The notes beneath the pieces are model-generated. The model saw nothing but the letters and a program-made list of their open reading frames with translations, did not search any database and was not told the DNA's origin. A stretch of DNA of 22,361 nucleotides from Alphaproteobacteria bacterium. GTDB taxonomy: Bacteria; Pseudomonadota; Alphaproteobacteria; ATCC43930; CGMCC-115725. The DNA lies in the NCBI GenBank assembly GCA_017353855.1, contig JAFMSA010000007.1:1-22361 (forward strand), given 5' to 3'. Below, one piece after another: positions 1 to 8,617 of this stretch; position 1 is the stretch's first letter; the number at the start of each line of letters is the position of its first letter. Made by a program: the position numbers and the translations under genes.

Positions 1-61
1 CGCGCTACCGGCAATTCCGGCGTGCATTGCTGAGCCAAACCCCACCGCGGGCCTGCGCCTC

Positions 62-790
62 GTGCGGGGTGCGCTGGAGCCTGTGAGCGCGAAGCGCCGC
101 GCGCGGATCGCAGCGATCATCCCGGTGCTCGATGAGGAGGGCGCAATCGGCGCGGTTGTCGCGGCGGTGCCGCGCGACTGGGTCGACGACGTCATTGTCG
201 TCGACGGAGGCAGCCGTGATCGCACCGTGGCGCAGGCGCGCGCCGCCGGAGCGAGCGTGCTCGCCGAAAGAGAACGCGGCTACGGGCGAGCCTGCGCTGC
301 GGGTGCCGCAGCCGCAACGACCGACGGTTCGGAAATCCTCGTTTTTCTCGATGGCGATGGCAGCGATCAACCGGAGTGGATTCCGAACCTGGTGCAACCC
401 ATAATCGAGGACAAATTCGATTTCGTCATCGGCTCGCGCACCCGGGGTGAGCGCGAGAGGGGAAGCATGGGCGTCCATCAGACGTTCGCCGGGCGCCTGA
501 TCGGCGCCGCGATCGGCCTGCTTTATGGCGTGCGTTACACCGACATGTGCGCCTTCCGGGCGATCCGCGCAGATGCGCTCGCGGGCCTGGCGATGCGCGA
601 GATGACCTACGGCTGGAATCTCGAGATGCAGATGCGGGCCGCGCGTCTCGGGCTGCGGGTTGCCGAAGTGCCGGTCCGCTACGGCCGGCGTCTGGCCGGC
701 AGCTCCAAGGTCGCCGGAACACTCAGCGGCACCCTCAAAGCCGGATTTCGGATCCTCGCAACGTTCATCCGCATCGCCCGCGAACGCTAA
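62..790 (+). CDS. Family 2 glycosyltransferase (DPM1/polyprenyl-phosphate type)
   Basis: A GT-A fold glycosyltransferase of about 240 residues, expected to move a sugar from a nucleotide-sugar donor, probably to a lipid or polyprenyl phosphate at the cytoplasmic face of the membrane. The N-terminal IIPVLDEEG strand-loop, the VVDGGSRDRT segment and LDGDGSDQPEWI (the metal and nucleotide-binding Asp region) are intact. Further on VIGSRTRGERERGS and the TDMCAFRAIR segment are typical of the dolichol-phosphate mannosyltransferase-like branch. No C-terminal membrane anchor is obvious, only a short hydrophobic stretch near FRILATFIRI. The start is uncertain: GTG at 62 has no ribosome-binding site, while GTG at 83 has GGAG only three bases upstream. 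No partner gene is visible, so donor and acceptor cannot be named. Confidence 0.85.
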   Translation: MRGALEPVSAKRRARIAAIIPVLDEEGAIGAVVAAVPRDWVDDVIVVDGGSRDRTVAQARAAGASVLAERERGYGRACAAGAAAATTDGSEILVFLDGDGSDQPEWIPNLVQPIIEDKFDFVIGSRTRGERERGSMGVHQTFAGRLIGAAIGLLYGVRYTDMCAFRAIRADALAGLAMREMTYGWNLEMQMRAARLGLRVAEVPVRYGRRLAGSSKVAGTLSGTLKAGFRILATFIRIARER

Positions 791-1200
791 GGCCGGGCAA
801 ACGAGGCCCGTGCGGGCACCGGATCGCTCAGCGGCGAGTCAAGGCCGCCCGCTATGCCGCACGGGTCGCTTTTCTGCATGGCGGGACCGGGACCCTCGAT
901 TGCGAGTGTTCGCATCCGCCCCGCGCCAGATGTGCGCTCGCGCCATGAAGGCCTTGCCGGTGTGGTCGAGCGCAAACAACCGCGTGCAGAACATGATCCT
1001 CAAGCTCGCCGTGCTTCGACGCGCTCAGGCCGGAAATTCCGGCGCTGATCAGGGAACCGGTCAACCGAGGAACGCTATTTCCGTTCCAGTCCGCGAACCG
1101 CCGGACAACAGACCCGGCGGTCGGCCAGCGCGCCGGCTTTCGCTGTCGGCGACATTCTTCTATACAGCGCAATCCGGATGACCCGCTTGCGAAAGCAACG
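791..1200. other. Gene-poor stretch, nothing recognised
   Basis: About 410 bases between the glycosyltransferase stop and gcdH. Open frames exist on both strands but none shows a family motif or a convincing ribosome-binding site. A short GC-rich perfect inverted repeat (GCCCG/CGGGC, 806-817) follows the glycosyltransferase but has no T-tract. The promoter of gcdH should lie at the right end, but no clear -35/-10 pair could be picked. Confidence 0.5.
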
Positions 1201-2382
<1,182 letters not shown>

Positions 2383-2391
2383 CGGGGTAAA

Positions 2392-2424
2392 CCGCGGAGG
2401 CGAATTCCCGATTAACCTCAGCGG
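2392..2424. repeat. Imperfect inverted repeat after gcdH
   Basis: CCGCGGAGG at 2392-2400 and CCTCAGCGG at 2416-2424 can pair with one mismatch around a 15-base loop. It starts nine bases after the gcdH stop. It lacks a run of T on the plus strand, so it may be a 3'-end stabiliser or a Rho-dependent end and not a classical intrinsic terminator. Confidence 0.35.
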
Positions 2425-2810
2425 GGAATGTCATCGTGTCGCCGCACAACCGCGACCCGCTCGCGGAAATCGGCGGTCCGAACCGAGCCTTTACCGGCGT
2501 ATTCCCGCAGCGCGCCGGACCGGAAATTTTGAGTCTCCAACCGAAAATTCCGGCCGTCGGCGGTTATCAACAAGAAATATCCTGATCTGAGGCACCGGAA
2601 TAAAACGCCGAACAAGCGTCATTATCGGAACTACCAAAACGGAATCTGGCCTTTGTGGGGTTCCGGTCTCGGCTCGAAACACCCGCGGTCGTCGGCGCGC
2701 GCGAACGATGCGGGCTGCCCGTTGCCAGGTGCCAAGACCGTGTCGCCGGCACGGCCGCAGGCACTTTGGCCCATCGCATAGGCTGCCAGCGGAGTCAGCG
2801 CGTCCGAACC
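2425..2810. other. Gene-poor stretch, nothing recognised
   Basis: No open frame here shows family similarity that I can see. The minus strand holds long open frames running through the whole 2.5-3.4 kb region, but they are arginine-rich and lack start signals, which is usual for non-coding frames in GC-rich DNA. A 65-codon minus frame (2418-2615) was considered and not accepted. Confidence 0.45.
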
Positions 2811-2984
2811 TTAGCGACACGGTAGGGCGCCAGACGGTCGGAGGCGATTTCCGGCCGCGACTACGAAAGGGTCCGCCGGGTCCACGGCAAAGGCGCTCGG
2901 CACCGCTTCGGCCGCCGCTGACGGGCCGCCGCCAATGCTCGCAGGGTCGACGGGCGATGCTGTTGTAGCCGCGATTGCCGACAT
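2811..2984 (-). CDS. Possible small Ala/Pro-rich protein, unknown function
   Basis: A 57-codon frame, starting MSAIAATTASPVDPASIGGG. It is preceded by a strong Shine-Dalgarno sequence (GAGGGGAG, about seven bases before the ATG at 2984), far better than those of most real genes in this window. The product is low-complexity, rich in Ala, Pro, Ser and Gly, with no hydrophobic segment long enough for a membrane span. The same frame stays open upstream to an ATG at 3203, so a longer 130-residue product is possible but that start has no ribosome-binding site. No family is recognised. The call rests on the ribosome-binding site and on a third-codon-position GC bias, so it is tentative. Confidence 0.35.
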   Translation of the reverse strand: MSAIAATTASPVDPASIGGGPSAAAEAVPSAFAVDPADPFVVAAGNRLRPSGALPCR

Positions 2985-3392
2985 CGAGAAATCTCCCCTC
3001 GGCCCTAACATGGCTCTGATCTGAGAGGAGTTGTTGCCTGCGGTGTAGCCCGCGGAAAGGGTCGCGATCACTTGCATCCCGCGAAGACAGCCGGTCGCGC
3101 GGTCGAGACGATCGGCCGTGAAGCCACAGCTCTGCTCGCAGGCAGACGCACAGAGAGCCCGGCACTTTGTCCTCCCATCGACTCTCGTTTCGGGCAAGGG
3201 CATTGCCGGGTTTTACGACAAAGCTGGAGATTGAGAGTACCCACGGCGCGCGTGCCGGCCCCGTATCGGCGAACCCGCGGGAAAGGACAGCAAGCGATCC
3301 GGCGGTCGGGGCGAAGCGTTGCGCGGCCGGCTCCCGTCCGTGCCGGGCGGCAACCATGTCCGAAAACCGCGAGAACCGGATCCCGTTTCTCC
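2985..3392. other. Region upstream of ada-alkA
   Basis: About 400 bases holding no recognised gene. It must contain the promoter region of the ada-alkA gene at its right end and, if real, that of the small minus-strand frame ending at 2811. No clear Ada box could be identified by eye. Confidence 0.4.
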
Positions 3393-3398
3393 TATAAT
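3393..3398 (+). promoter_or_regulatory. Consensus -10 box TATAAT of ada-alkA
   Basis: A perfect TATAAT lies seven bases before the ATG at 3406 in otherwise GC-rich DNA. Transcription from it would begin at or within a base or two of the A of the start codon, so the mRNA would be leaderless. There is no Shine-Dalgarno sequence before this ATG, which fits. No good -35 hexamer stands 16-18 bases upstream. This is what one expects of a promoter that needs an activator, here plausibly methylated Ada itself. Confidence 0.5.
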
Positions 3399-3405
3399 TG
3401 CGGCG

Positions 3406-4887
3406 ATGCATCTTGAGCCTGTCGCTTGTTACCGGGCCCTGCTCGCGCGCGATGCGCGCTATGACGGGCGGTTTTTCACCTGCGTGAAGACCACGGGTGT
3501 CTACTGTCGCCCGATCTGCCCGGCGCGGCCTCCGAAAATCGAGAACTGCGTTTTTGTGCCCTCAGCGGCGGCGGCTCAGAAAGCCGGCTTTCGCCCCTGC
3601 CTGCGCTGTCGCCCGGAAAGCGCGCCCGACCTCGGGGCCTGGCGCGGCACCTCCGCCACCGTTTCGCGCGCTCTCGCGCTGATCGAGAGCGGAGCGCTCG
3701 ACGCAAGCGGCGTCGAAACCTTGGCCGGCCGCCTCGGACTGGGCGGCCGCCAATTGCGCCGCCTGTTCCGCCAGCATCTCGGGGCGGCACCGGTCACGGT
3801 CGCTCAGACGCGGCGCGTGCTGCTCGCAAAGCAGCTCATTCACCAGACAAACCTTTCGCTGACCGAAATTGCGCTGGCGAGCGGCTTTGGCAGTGTGCGC
3901 CGCTTCAACGAGACGTTTCGACAGCTCTATAACCGCCCGCCGGGCGAGCTGCGCCGCGCCAAGGGACTCGCGGCGCCGGCCGCCGAAGCGGCAATCACGC
4001 TGCTGCTGCCGTACCGTGCTCCCTACGATTGGGAAGCAACGATGGGGTTTTTCCGCACCCGCGCCATACCGGGTGTCGAGACGGTCGCCGCCGACCGCTA
4101 CCGCCGGATTATTCAGATCGGTGAGACGATCGGCCGGATCGAGGTCACCCACCGGCCGGCACAAACCGCACTGCGCACGACCGTTCATTTCCCGCGGCTG
4201 GATGCACTGCCGGTCATCATCGCCCGCATCCGGCGCCTGTTCGACCTCGCCGCCGACCCTGTCGCGATAGCCGCCGCGCTGAGCCGCGACCCGTTGCTCG
4301 CACCGCTTCTGGCCGCGCGGCCGGGGCTGCGCGTGCCCGGCGGATGGGACGGGTTCGAGATCGCCGTCCGTGCCGTGCTCGGCCAGCAGATCACACTCGC
4401 TGCCGCGCGGCGCCTCGCCGGCAAGATTGCGGCATCATTCGGCGATCCCGTGCCCGGCGGCGCTGCGGTAGCCGGACTGACCCACGCATTTGCGCGGCCC
4501 GAACGCGTCGATGCCGACGGGGTCGCGATGCTCGGCATGCCGAGGGCGCGAGCCGCCGGCATCGCCGGCTTGGCGCGCGCGGTCTGCCGCGATCCCGGGC
4601 TTTTCGATCCGCGACAGGACCTCGCAAGCGCGATTGCGCGCTTCATCGAGCTGCCGGGTGTCGGCGAATGGACCGCTCAATACATCGCGATGCGCGGCCT
4701 CAATGAGAATGACGCCTTCCCTGCTGCCGATATCGGGCTGATGCGCGCCTATGCCGCCGCTACCGGCCGGCGCCCCACAGCTCGTGAGCTGCTTGAGCGC
4801 GCCGAGAGCTGGCGGCCGTGGCGAGCCTACGCGGCGGTTCACCTTTGGACCGCCGACGCCACGCAAGGATTTCCGCAAGCCGCATGA
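3406..4887 (+). CDS. Ada-AlkA fusion: methyl-phosphotriester sensor/AraC regulator with 3-methyladenine DNA glycosylase
   Basis: A 493-residue two-part alkylation-damage protein. Residues 1-75 are the Ada zinc domain, with Cys34, Cys38, Cys65 and Cys68 in TTGVYCRPIC and GFRPCLRCRPE. Cys34 matches the residue that takes the methyl group from phosphotriesters and switches Ada into an activator. Residues about 80-180 are an AraC-type double helix-turn-helix (LSLTEIALASGFGSVRRFNE is the second unit). Residues about 190-305 resemble the AlkA N-terminal domain. The rest is the HhH-GPD glycosylase: helix-hairpin-helix ELPGVGEWTAQYIAMRG at about 415-431 and catalytic Asp442 in PAADIGLMRA. It flips out and cuts 3-methyladenine-type bases. 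The O6-methylguanine transferase domain of E. coli Ada is missing and is supplied by the next gene. ATG 3406 was chosen over upstream in-frame codons because homology starts there. Confidence 0.93.
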   Translation: MHLEPVACYRALLARDARYDGRFFTCVKTTGVYCRPICPARPPKIENCVFVPSAAAAQKAGFRPCLRCRPESAPDLGAWRGTSATVSRALALIESGALDASGVETLAGRLGLGGRQLRRLFRQHLGAAPVTVAQTRRVLLAKQLIHQTNLSLTEIALASGFGSVRRFNETFRQLYNRPPGELRRAKGLAAPAAEAAITLLLPYRAPYDWEATMGFFRTRAIPGVETVAADRYRRIIQIGETIGRIEVTHRPAQTALRTTVHFPRLDALPVIIARIRRLFDLAADPVAIAAALSRDPLLAPLLAARPGLRVPGGWDGFEIAVRAVLGQQITLAAARRLAGKIAASFGDPVPGGAAVAGLTHAFARPERVDADGVAMLGMPRARAAGIAGLARAVCRDPGLFDPRQDLASAIARFIELPGVGEWTAQYIAMRGLNENDAFPAADIGLMRAYAAATGRRPTARELLERAESWRPWRAYAAVHLWTADATQGFPQAA

Positions 4888-4898
4888 GGAGCGCGCCG

Positions 4899-5447
4899 AT
4901 GATGTTGTTGCAGTTTGCCCGCCACCCTTCGCCGCTGGGAGCGATGCTGCTGGCATGGGACGCGCGCCGGCAACTGCGGGCGCTCGATTTCGAAGATTGT
5001 GAAACGCGCCTCGCCCGCCTGCTCCGGCGCCATTACCGGAATTACGAACTTTCTTCCGCCTGCCCGCCGACGGCGATCGCGGAGCCTCTCGATGCCTATT
5101 TCGCGGGGACGCTCGCCAGCCTCGACAACATCCCGATCGCTACCGGCGGGACCGATTTTCAAAGGGAGGTCTGGGCGGCTCTCCGCACGATCCCGCCGGG
5201 AGAGACGACAAGCTACGGCCGGCTGGCGGCTCGGCTCGGCCGGGCCGGCGCGGGCCGCGCCGTCGGATTGGCGAACGGCGCCAACCCCGTCGCCGTTGTC
5301 GTGCCTTGTCACCGGATCATCGGCGCGAGCGGCGCACTGACCGGATATGGCGGCGGCCTCCATCGCAAGCAGTGGCTGCTCGATCATGAACGGCGGCACG
5401 CCGGACGCGATCCTCCTCTGCCTGGCCGCCGATCCGGCCTGCTCTAA
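4899..5447 (+). CDS. ogt: Methylated-DNA-protein-cysteine S-methyltransferase
   Basis: A suicide repair protein of 182 residues that takes methyl groups from O6-methylguanine (and O4-methylthymine) onto its own cysteine. The acceptor is Cys137 in VVPCHRIIG. The active-site tyrosine (TTSYGRLA, Tyr106) and the arginine finger region (GRAVGLANGANP, Arg120) are present, and GGGLHRKQWLL closes the domain. The ATG at 4899 is preferred since AGGAG stands seven bases upstream and overlaps the ada-alkA stop. An in-frame ATG at 4884 overlaps that stop as ATGA but has no ribosome-binding site. The two genes clearly form one unit. Its stop overlaps the stop of the converging methyltransferase gene by four bases, leaving no room for a separate terminator. 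Confidence 0.95.
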   Translation: MMLLQFARHPSPLGAMLLAWDARRQLRALDFEDCETRLARLLRRHYRNYELSSACPPTAIAEPLDAYFAGTLASLDNIPIATGGTDFQREVWAALRTIPPGETTSYGRLAARLGRAGAGRAVGLANGANPVAVVVPCHRIIGASGALTGYGGGLHRKQWLLDHERRHAGRDPPLPGRRSGLL

Positions 5448-6103
5448 TAGAGGCCGGGGATGAGCCGCGCTGTCCGATGGAAATAGGCTTCGTATTCTTC
5501 CCCGAATTGCGCGCGCAGCAGCGCCTCTTCCGCGCGGATGCGCGCGAGCAGCGGCAGTATCAGAAGAGCCGCGAGCAGCACACCGATCCACGACCGAAAG
5601 GCAAGAGCCCAGCCAAGCGTCATGATCAGCATTCCGAGATAGCTGGGGTTGCGGACGACACTAAAGATGCCGTGCGTGACAAGCGTGTGCCCGGGCTGGA
5701 TCGCGACCAACCCGCTGAACCGAGGGCCGAGCACGAAGACCGGCCAGAGGCGCAGCCCGCCGCCGGCGGTGAAGAGCGTCACGCCAACCCAGCGAATGGC
5801 CTCTGCGTCCAGTGTCCAGAAATCTTTGCGGTCGGTGTAGGCCGGCAGAAAACCGTCGAGGAGCCCAATCACCCCGAAGACGACGAGGACCCAACGATTG
5901 GCGCGATCCTCGCGCACGCCGGGGCTCAGATTTCCGTTACTGAAGAGCGCGACGACAGTCAGCAGGAGGGTCACGACCGCGAGGGCTGTCAAAGCGGGCT
6001 GCGAGAAAAATTCCGCAATCCCGCCCCGACCGAGAACAGCGAGCCCGAGATAGGCGATGCTCCCCGCGATGGCGGCCAATAGCGTGGTGGACTTCGGGTT
6101 CAT
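5444..6103 (-). CDS. Isoprenylcysteine carboxyl methyltransferase family membrane protein
   Basis: A 219-residue integral membrane protein of the ICMT/PEMT methyltransferase superfamily. About five hydrophobic segments are visible, beginning TTLLAAIAGSIAYLGLAVLG near the N-terminus. The family signature follows: GHTLVTHGIFSVVRNPSYLG, then a membrane hairpin and RIRAEEALLRAQFGEEYEAY, the SAM-binding and C-terminal motif (E-E..L...FG.EY..Y). Bacterial members have no proven common substrate, since bacteria do not make prenylated CaaX proteins, so small isoprenoid or lipid thiols and amines are only guesses. The ATG at 6103 overlaps the TGA of the upstream AraC remnant as TGATG, with GGAAGAG five bases before it. 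Translation was therefore probably coupled to the regulator fragment. Confidence 0.85.
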   Translation of the reverse strand: MNPKSTTLLAAIAGSIAYLGLAVLGRGGIAEFFSQPALTALAVVTLLLTVVALFSNGNLSPGVREDRANRWVLVVFGVIGLLDGFLPAYTDRKDFWTLDAEAIRWVGVTLFTAGGGLRLWPVFVLGPRFSGLVAIQPGHTLVTHGIFSVVRNPSYLGMLIMTLGWALAFRSWIGVLLAALLILPLLARIRAEEALLRAQFGEEYEAYFHRTARLIPGLY

Positions 6104-6540
6104 CACCGCTCTTCCGGGGCGCGAAGTCCTTCGGCCGGGTGGCCGAAATAATCGCGCGGGGCTTTGCCAAGCGCCTTGAGGAACATTGCGGTGAGGGCGC
6201 TGAGCCTGGCATAGAGCCGCACCGGAACCTCGGCGAGACGGGCTTGATGCCGCCAGTCGACAAAGCGCATTCCGGTCTCGCGTGCGAACAGCCGCGCCAA
6301 TGTGCAGCTACTGGCGCCGGCGATGCCGGACCGCTCTTCCAATGTCTCCGGCCTGCCGGGCTCCCGTAATAGCGCCGCACACACGGGTTTGAGGCGCTCG
6401 TCCCGCGGCATCGGGATGTGCAGCGGGCGGGCGTCGGGGTCGCGGACCTCATCGAGAATGAGCGCGGCGATGTGACCCATACGCCCGTTTTTATCGTAAC
6501 CGAGCGGCAGCTCACGCCGCAATGGGGGCATCAGGATCAC
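6103..6540 (-). pseudogene. AraC-family regulator remnant
   Basis: The frame encodes a recognisable AraC C-terminal part: PLHIPMPRDERLKPVCAALL, then the first helix-turn-helix (ASSCTLARLFARETGMRF) and the closing ALTAMFLKALGKAPRDYF. Two defects are visible. First, the cupin sensor domain is missing: in-frame sequence upstream of GTG 6540 still reads GTTCKVILMPPLRREL, like the end of the sensor in this family, but a TAA stop lies just before it (about 6562-6564). Second, RLAEVPVRLYARLSAL lacks the roughly 15-18 residues (second recognition unit, normally around VTRVALDLGY) expected between VRL and the SALTAMF helix. I infer a non-functional leftover, still open because the deletion is in frame. 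Which gene it controlled is unknown; the ICMT-like gene is coupled to it. Confidence 0.72.
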
Positions 6541-6699
6541 TTTGCACGTGGTGCCGAGAAATTATGCCGCCTGCGTGTTCCGGATCCTGTCGCACTTCGA
6601 CCTGCTGGTGCTGATCGGCGCCCTCTTCTCCCCTCATCGCCGCGGCGAGTTGACGACACTCCCGCCCGCCGCGCAGGGCTGCGGATTGATCAGGATTGA

Positions 6700-8310
6700 T
6701 CAGCCGACCGTTCCGTCGGCGCCGCGCCGCAGCACGATGCCGGGCGTCGCACCGGTGTGCCGGGCGTTCTCGACAACGATCACACCGTTGACGATCACTG
6801 TCGTGCGCTCGCCGCTCGGATATTGGTGCGGATCGGCGTAAGTCGCGCGGTCCTTAAAGTCCGAAGGGTCGAAGATCGTGACATCGGCCCGGTACCCCTC
6901 CTCCAGGAGCCCTCGGTCGCGCAGGCTCAATGCCCGCGCGGTCGCCCCGGTCATTTTGCGCACCGCCCGCTCGAGCGGCAGCACACGCTCCTCATGGACA
7001 TAACGGCCGAGGATGCGCGGGAAAGTTCCGTAGAACCGCGGGTGCGGCTTTCCCTGGCCGACAACCCCGTAATCCGCCACGCAATTGCCGTCCGAGCCCA
7101 CCAGGGCCGAGGGCGAGCGGACGATCTCGCGGATGTCCTCTTCGGCGATCGACGTGATCAGCACGCGCGTTGCGCCGTTGTCCTCGATCAGGTAGTCGCA
7201 GACGAGATCGATCGGGTCGCAGCCGCGCGCCGCGGCAAGTGCGGCAATGGTTTCACCGGCACGCTGCGGCAGGTTCGGCGATACGGAGATCTGCACCGCC
7301 TGCCAGGACGGAATGCGGCCCCAATTGTTGAGCCCGTCGCGGGCGATCGCGGAGCGGATCCGGTCGCGGGTCTCGGGGAGCGCGAGACGCGCCAGCATGG
7401 CCTCCTGGCCGCCGACCTGCACCCAGGCCGGAAGCAGGTTCTTCAGCGGGTTGGCCCCGGCCGCATACGGATAGGCGTCGCAGTCGATATCGTAGCCTCC
7501 GGCCCGGGCCGCCTCCAGCATTGCCAGGATCTGCGCCGCCTTCCCCCAATTGTCGAGGCCCGAGCATTTCAGATGCACGATCTCGACATGGACCCCGACC
7601 CGGCGGGCGAAATCGATCGCCTCCTCGACGGCGCCGATCACCCCGTTCGACTCGTCGCGAATATGCGTGAAATACGCGGCGTCATGGCGCTTCAACACGG
7701 CGCCGAAGGCGAGCATCTCCGGCGGCGCGGCAAAGCTGCCGGGCGGCGTGAACAGCCCCGAAGAAAGCCCCAGCGCGCCGGCGGCGAGCCCCTCCTCCAG
7801 CAGCGCGGTCATCGCGTCGAGTTCGGCCCCCCGCGGCGCGCGGTCCTCGAGCCCCATCACCATCAGCCGCAGCGTGTTGTGGCCGACCAGCATCCCGGTA
7901 TTGACCGCGACCGGCGGAAAGGTCTCGAGATATTCGGGAAAACGCATCTCGCGGAACGGCAGCCACGGTGCGCCGCCGCTCAGATAGTCGGCGAGCAATT
8001 GCGCCTTTCCCGGCAGTACCGGCGCCACCGAAAACCCGCAATGCCCGATGATTTCGGTCGTCACTCCCTGCCGCAGTTTGCTCTCGGCCTTCGGGTTGAT
8101 CGGTAACGTGAAATCGGAATGCGTCTTGATGTCGATGAAGCCAGGCGCCACCACCAGCCCCTCGGCATCGATCACCCTGGTTGCCGAAACCGAAAGCGAC
8201 CGGCCGAGCGCGGCGATCCGACCCTCGCGAATGGCGAGGTCACCGATTTTGCCGGGCCGCCCGCTACCGTCGATCAACCTGCCACCGCGAATCAGGATGT
8301 CCCAGCTCAT
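6700..8310 (-). CDS. D-aminoacylase / N-acyl-D-amino-acid deacylase family amidohydrolase
   Basis: A 536-residue metal-dependent amidohydrolase that should hydrolyse an amide such as an N-acyl-D-amino acid. Domain order is the family's: small N-terminal beta-sandwich, TIM barrel, and C-terminal return to the sandwich (GYRADVTIFDPSDF, ERTTVIVNGVIVVEN). Metal-site residues visible: His64 in FIDIKTHSDF, Cys91 in GHCGFSVAP, His216 in FTHIRDE, His246 in EIVHLKCSG, and Asp407 in LVGSDG. The first histidine of the usual HxH pair is replaced by Lys62. GGAGA stands eight bases before the ATG, supporting this start. It follows the hydroxylase genes on the same strand after 307 bases, so it may belong to the same catabolic programme. 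The true substrate cannot be read from sequence. Confidence 0.9.
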   Translation of the reverse strand: MSWDILIRGGRLIDGSGRPGKIGDLAIREGRIAALGRSLSVSATRVIDAEGLVVAPGFIDIKTHSDFTLPINPKAESKLRQGVTTEIIGHCGFSVAPVLPGKAQLLADYLSGGAPWLPFREMRFPEYLETFPPVAVNTGMLVGHNTLRLMVMGLEDRAPRGAELDAMTALLEEGLAAGALGLSSGLFTPPGSFAAPPEMLAFGAVLKRHDAAYFTHIRDESNGVIGAVEEAIDFARRVGVHVEIVHLKCSGLDNWGKAAQILAMLEAARAGGYDIDCDAYPYAAGANPLKNLLPAWVQVGGQEAMLARLALPETRDRIRSAIARDGLNNWGRIPSWQAVQISVSPNLPQRAGETIAALAAARGCDPIDLVCDYLIEDNGATRVLITSIAEEDIREIVRSPSALVGSDGNCVADYGVVGQGKPHPRFYGTFPRILGRYVHEERVLPLERAVRKMTGATARALSLRDRGLLEEGYRADVTIFDPSDFKDRATYADPHQYPSGERTTVIVNGVIVVENARHTGATPGIVLRRGADGTVG

Positions 8311-8617
8311 AGCGGTCGTCTCCGTACTGGCAGTTCCGGTCCGTGGATCAGCCCTGCGTAGTCGGATGCCGGGCCCGATCGCCGACTGGGAGCGGCACGC
8401 TGCAGGAAGGCAGTCTCGACATCGGCCGGACCTGCACGGCTTGGCCGGTTGCCGAACCGAGGAGGGCCGCGATGCCGAACCCCCCTCTCAAGAGGCAAGC
8501 GGGACGCGCGCAACCCGCGTCGGCGGGTGCCCGCGCCGTCACAGCGGATCGCGCGTGGACGCATCCTGATAATACCCTCTATCGCAAGGCCGCTCACGCA
8601 TCGGGTGGAGAGCATGA
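8311..8617. other. Spacer between hydroxylase large subunit and amidohydrolase, with two GC hairpins
   Basis: No gene is seen in these 307 bases. Two short perfect hairpins lie side by side: GACGCG/CGCGTC (8503-8508 with 8516-8521) and GCGGG/CCCGC (8523-8527 with 8530-8534). Neither is followed by a T-run on the minus strand. They could mark the 3' end of the hydroxylase message. The region should also hold a promoter for the amidohydrolase if that gene is transcribed separately. Confidence 0.4.

Noticed and set aside
1..33. Possible end of an upstream gene (open plus-strand frame closing at TGA 31-33)
   Set aside because: Only ten codons are visible, so it cannot be judged.
806..817. Perfect GCCCG/CGGGC hairpin after the glycosyltransferase as a terminator
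   Set aside because: The stem is only five pairs with no T-run; such hairpins arise often by chance at this GC content.
2418..2615. 65-codon minus-strand frame near the gcdH 3' end
   Set aside because: Partly protein-like but low third-position GC, no ribosome-binding site and no recognised family.
2491..3411. 306-codon minus-strand open frame in the region before ada-alkA
   Set aside because: Arginine-rich, no domain, no ribosome-binding site, and it conflicts with the better-supported short frame at 2811-2984. Long chance frames are common in such GC-rich DNA.
6757..8106. 449-codon plus-strand frame opposite the amidohydrolase
   Set aside because: Exact antisense shadow of a clearly real gene; composition rich in Arg, His, Asp and Gln with no family motif.
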